Position numbers and translations under genes: made by a program | Shown here: positions 33,579 through 35,764 of the stretch, piece after piece | Position numbering within the stretch: position 1 is the first letter of the stretch | Layout of the letters: every line of letters begins with the position of its first letter | Assembly (NCBI RefSeq): GCF_900100005.1 | Contig: NZ_FNEB01000014.1 | Span: 1-35,764 of the forward strand | Length of the DNA stretch: 35,764 bases | Source: Lutimaribacter saemankumensis | GTDB taxonomy: Bacteria > Pseudomonadota > Alphaproteobacteria > Rhodobacterales > Rhodobacteraceae | Direction: 5' to 3' | Notes under the pieces: generated by a model | Seen by the model: only the letters and a program-made list of their open reading frames with translations | Told to the model about the DNA's origin: nothing | Databases searched by the model: none

Positions 33579-34592
33579 CTAGCCCGTCGTTCGCGCGATG
33601 GCTTTGAGAGACCATCGCAAGGTGTCTTCGAGATCATTGGGATCGTTAACCGGCGCCAAGTCCGGGACCAATGTGCTGGGGATCAGCTTGCTGGCCTCGC
33701 TGGGTCTCACCCCGAAACGGTTCTGGAATGCGTCACTGAAATGCGCCGTAGAGCTGAAGCCCATCTCGGAGGCCAGTTCGCTCACATGGCCGCGCCGTTG
33801 CGGCTGACCAGCCAAGGCATCGTGGGCGCGGTCCAGCTTTACTCCCAATCTGAAACGTCCAAGCCCACCGTCATCCGCGAAGGCTCGGAAAACGCTGGCG
33901 CGCGACACTCCGAAGTCCCTCGCCACCGATTCCGCCGACACGTCTTGTGATATAGGGGTTTCCAAAGCAAAACGGCGCATGGCAGTGATGGTCGCCGCCC
34001 TTACGTCGGCCCTTCGACTCACACCCAGAGCGCCATTCAGTGCAGCCTCAAGGGCAGCCAAAAGGCCCGCATTGTCGGCGTCGCCTTTCTCCAGAGACGC
34101 GTAATACGCCTTGATCGAATAATTCAAAATGCGGCCTGCTGGAGTTGTGCCTTTGATCGTGCGTGCGATCGGGTGCTCTGACGGGCGATAACCGATAAGT
34201 GCGTGGGGTATGATCAGCGTCTTTTGGCTATGCCTGGCATAGCGGGCGCTCCAGGGGCGTGATTGGTCAATGAAATGAACATCGCCCGGGCGCAAAAGAT
34301 AGTGTCCGGGCCCCGACGCCTCCTGGATTTCGGCATGACCGGCTTCATAAACCCGGACTTTGACATAGGGCGCTCTGCCCCTGCCACGTGTTGCGGCCAC
34401 AGCGTCAATGCGGTGCGCGCTAGCTGAAAATTGGCTAGCAACAATGTCATCCAGCACCCAAAGTTTGGACTTTAGGTCCAACCCGTTGCCGTTAGGCACA
34501 CGGCCGACCCGATAGGAAGCAGGCGACACTTGCTGCCAATAGTCGTGCTGCATATCTGCGGGCGCTCCGCGGAGGTCGAGACTTATCAGCAT
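33579..34592 (-). CDS. AraC-family transcriptional regulator
   Basis: A 337-residue regulator. The N-terminal half is a cupin-like AraC_binding_2 sensor domain (DYWQQVSPASYRVGRVP; YLLRPGDVHFIDQSRPWSAR). The C-terminal about 95 residues are two helix-turn-helix motifs (SAESVARDFGVSRASVFRAF and HVSELASEMGFSSTAHFSDA, followed by FQNRFGVRPSE). It is the first gene of the island's minus-strand set and may control the envelope genes after it. The start is uncertain: ATG 34592 is used here; TTG 34628 gives 12 more residues, and ATG 34553 (Met-Gln-His-Asp-Tyr) is another possibility. Confidence 0.88.
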   Translation of the reverse strand: MLISLDLRGAPADMQHDYWQQVSPASYRVGRVPNGNGLDLKSKLWVLDDIVASQFSASAHRIDAVAATRGRGRAPYVKVRVYEAGHAEIQEASGPGHYLLRPGDVHFIDQSRPWSARYARHSQKTLIIPHALIGYRPSEHPIARTIKGTTPAGRILNYSIKAYYASLEKGDADNAGLLAALEAALNGALGVSRRADVRAATITAMRRFALETPISQDVSAESVARDFGVSRASVFRAFADDGGLGRFRLGVKLDRAHDALAGQPQRRGHVSELASEMGFSSTAHFSDAFQNRFGVRPSEASKLIPSTLVPDLAPVNDPNDLEDTLRWSLKAIARTTG

Positions 34593-34898
34593 GTCTTCAG
34601 TACTTCCCGCAGATGTCAGTTCCAGCAAGATGTGTCAGCGCAAGAAATATCCGGCGGATTTCGGGTATCAGCATTCCCCAAAAGATTCGAGCTCCCCGCA
34701 TAGCTCGATTTAGGATTGTCCAGGCACCCGTCCAGCGCCGAAGACTTGCCCCCAACGTGGCCATAATCTGCAGTGCCATAGAATTGGGACGAGGTCTTCG
34801 TTGCGTCCCGCTGCTTTAAGATGCAGGCAGCTTTAACGCTCTCACTTCCTACGACATGAGATGTTGGACCAATCCTGATAGGACAGCGGCGCAGAAGA

Positions 34899-34994
34899 CT
34901 GTGTGGGAAAACCGTGTTCGAGTTACTGTGGGGCAAAGGCTGTGTTCCACTTGCTGTGGCCAACACATTGATTCCAAACACTGTGTTCAACACA
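34899..34994. repeat. Degenerate tandem array of seven 13-14-bp units near attR
   Basis: The roughly 510-base stretch 34593-35103 has no gene I can support. From 34899 it holds units starting at 34899, 34912, 34926, 34940, 34954, 34968 and 34981, each 13 or 14 bases. Most begin CTGTG and approach CTGTGTTCAACACA. The last unit is part of a perfect palindrome, CTGTGTT-C-AACACAG (34981-34995). Iteron-like spacing next to an attachment site suggests arm-type recombinase sites, a replication or transfer origin relic, or operators of the AraC regulator. 34593-34898 shows nothing recognisable. Confidence 0.7.
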
Positions 34995-35031
34995 GCTTTT
35001 CAGCACGCCAAGCGCTTCTTCAACGCACGGC

Positions 35032-35079
35032 AAAACTGTGCGATGAGTGTGTAACGCATGAAGTGAAAACTGTGCGATG
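35032..35079. repeat. 14-bp direct repeat beside attR
   Basis: AAAACTGTGCGATG occurs at 35032-35045 and again at 35066-35079, 34 bases apart, ending 25 bases before the 52-bp attachment repeat. Each contains the CTGTG core of the neighbouring array. The position fits arm-type binding sites of a site-specific recombinase. Confidence 0.65.
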
Positions 35080-35103
35080 GCTAGTTAATTGATTTTGCTT
35101 TGA

Positions 35104-35155
35104 AAAGTGGTGCCCGGGGGCGGAATCGAACCACCGACACGAGGATTTTCAATCC
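35104..35155. repeat. attR: 52-bp direct repeat within intact tRNA-Phe, right copy
   Basis: Identical to 28724-28775. It covers four bases beyond the CCA end and then the tRNA up to its anticodon loop. Because the intact gene continues to 35182, this is the side where the tRNA was preserved. Confidence 0.92.
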
Positions 35156-35182
35156 ACTGCTCTACCCCTGAGCTACCCGGGC
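35108..35182 (-). tRNA. tRNA-Phe (GAA anticodon)
   Basis: A complete 75-base cloverleaf on the minus strand: acceptor GCCCGGG/CCCGGGC, discriminator A, encoded CCA; D-arm GCTC/GAGC; anticodon loop TTGAAAA (GAA); T-arm GGTGG/CCGCC with TTCGATT. The anticodon stem GTGGA/TCCTC has one T-T mismatch. Its 3' end serves as the integration site of the island. Confidence 0.95.
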
Positions 35183-35211
35183 ACGGGTGCAGCGACGCTG
35201 CGGGTGGCGGT

Positions 35212-35240
35212 CTAATAGGCGAGTGCGCGCGGGCTGTCCA
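35212..35240 (-). promoter_or_regulatory. Promoter of tRNA-Phe
   Basis: On the minus strand TGGACA (35240-35235) and TATTAG (35217-35212) are separated by exactly 17 bases, placing a start about 23 bases before the mature tRNA. Confidence 0.6.
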
Positions 35241-35764
35241 GAGCGGAAATGGAAAAAATGGCGGCGCGCGCACGCGTATCGGATTCGGCCGCTCTTGCGG
35301 CGAATCCCGTGGCCGCCATCGCCGTTTCAGGGGCGCGGGGCGGCGGTTGATTCCGAATCCGTGCATCCGGCGGCAGTGACGCCGCCGAAGATCGGCCAGG
35401 GCCGGGTCGGCATGTCCGCAAATCCAGTGCCGGCGATGCCTGTTTTTCAGTGCTTTTGAGGCCGGCAGCAGAAAAAACGCCGAGAGCCCGAAAAAAGCTC
35501 TTGCGCTTGTCCGGCGCATTGCCTAGATAGCCCCTCACCGACAGCGACACACGATCGCCGCCGGGGCGCGGAACCGCCCGACACAGGGTAGCAAAGCGGA
35601 AATATACAGAGGCAGTAACGGGCGGGCGCGCCGACGAGTTAGGGCGCAACCGGTTGTTGTTTTGTCTCACGCTGTTTGACATTGTTATGATACTGAAGAG
35701 ATATGCGGGCGGTTTGGTCTGTTTTTCGACGGATTGGATGTCTGTATATCGCGTCTCTAGGTTT
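35241..35764. other. Right flank without a supported gene; possible outward promoter
   Basis: No open frame here has a recognisable product, a good ribosome site or the codon pattern of the neighbours. Near the end, TTGTCT (35662-35667) and an extended -10 TGTTATGAT (TATGAT 35686-35691), 18 bases apart, could drive a gene that starts beyond the window. TTGACA also occurs at 35676-35681 with a poorer -10. Confidence 0.35.

Larger units (their letters stand above)
28724..35155. mobile_element. Genomic island inserted at the 3' end of tRNA-Phe
   Basis: A perfect 52-bp direct repeat bounds the segment (28724-28775 and 35104-35155). It consists of the tRNA-Phe 3' half, from anticodon loop to CCA, plus four further bases. 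The intact tRNA is at the right end and only the 3' piece is at the left, the standard outcome of tyrosine-recombinase integration. The contents are less GC-rich, and all five genes lie on the minus strand. No integrase, excisionase, relaxase or transposase gene is visible, so the island is either a decayed remnant or a satellite moved in trans. Confidence 0.88.

Noticed and set aside
34616-34993. 125-codon minus-strand ORF upstream of the AraC gene
   Set aside because: It passes through the tandem repeat array, has no recognisable domain and no clear ribosome site.
35212-35682. 156-codon minus-strand ORF at the right edge
   Set aside because: It is Arg/Ala/Ser-rich, lacks a family resemblance, and overlaps the tRNA-Phe promoter.

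Overview
The window is chromosomal DNA of a GC-rich alphaproteobacterium, almost certainly a Rhodobacteraceae/Roseobacter-group member. The pointers are the hisS-hisZ-hisG(short form) operon, an R. capsulatus-like xdhABC set, a B12-dependent class II ribonucleotide reductase, SlyX, DUF1489 and GSCFA-domain proteins, and heavy GC bias at third codon positions. All calls come from reading the sequence and recalling protein families; no database search was run.

Layout. 1-4580: end of tuf with its terminator; a translationally coupled hydratase/CoA-transferase pair resembling mesaconyl-CoA (C5-dicarboxylate) enzymes; a GSCFA protein overlapping an SGNH-like protein; and tRNA-Trp. 4646-14067 (minus strand): one long purine operon reading xdhA-xdhB-xdhC-ABC ATPase-two permeases-BMP-type binding protein, closed by a strong terminator. 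It couples nucleoside/purine import to xanthine oxidation. 14288-18901 (plus): dnaE and a repeat-bearing lipoprotein. 18916-20005: slyX and a divergent crotonase. 20006-20313: a cluster of palindromes ahead of hisS. 20314-23647: hisS-hisZ-hisG with ATGA overlaps; hisS carries an AT-rich internal tract that looks recombinant. 23652-25539: outer-membrane barrel protein, SH3-domain secreted protein and DUF1489 protein. 25544-28635: DnaA-box-containing intergenic region, nrdJ, and a PepSY-type membrane gene broken at a run of seven C.

28724-35155 is a small genomic island inserted at the 3' end of tRNA-Phe. A perfect 52-bp direct repeat marks both ends: the intact tRNA gene lies at the right and the displaced 3' part at the left. 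The island is about 6.4 kb, visibly less GC-rich than its surroundings, and has no recognisable integrase. All five of its genes lie on the minus strand: an AraC-type regulator, a small lipoprotein, a secreted PPC/SH3 protein, a glycine-zipper protein and a MscS channel with a large periplasmic extension. The lipoprotein and the SH3 protein share a C-terminal domain of about 60 residues that I do not recognise. Between the regulator and the right attachment site is a degenerate tandem array of 13-14-bp units and a 14-bp direct repeat. This envelope-directed island is the best candidate in the window for an undescribed system.
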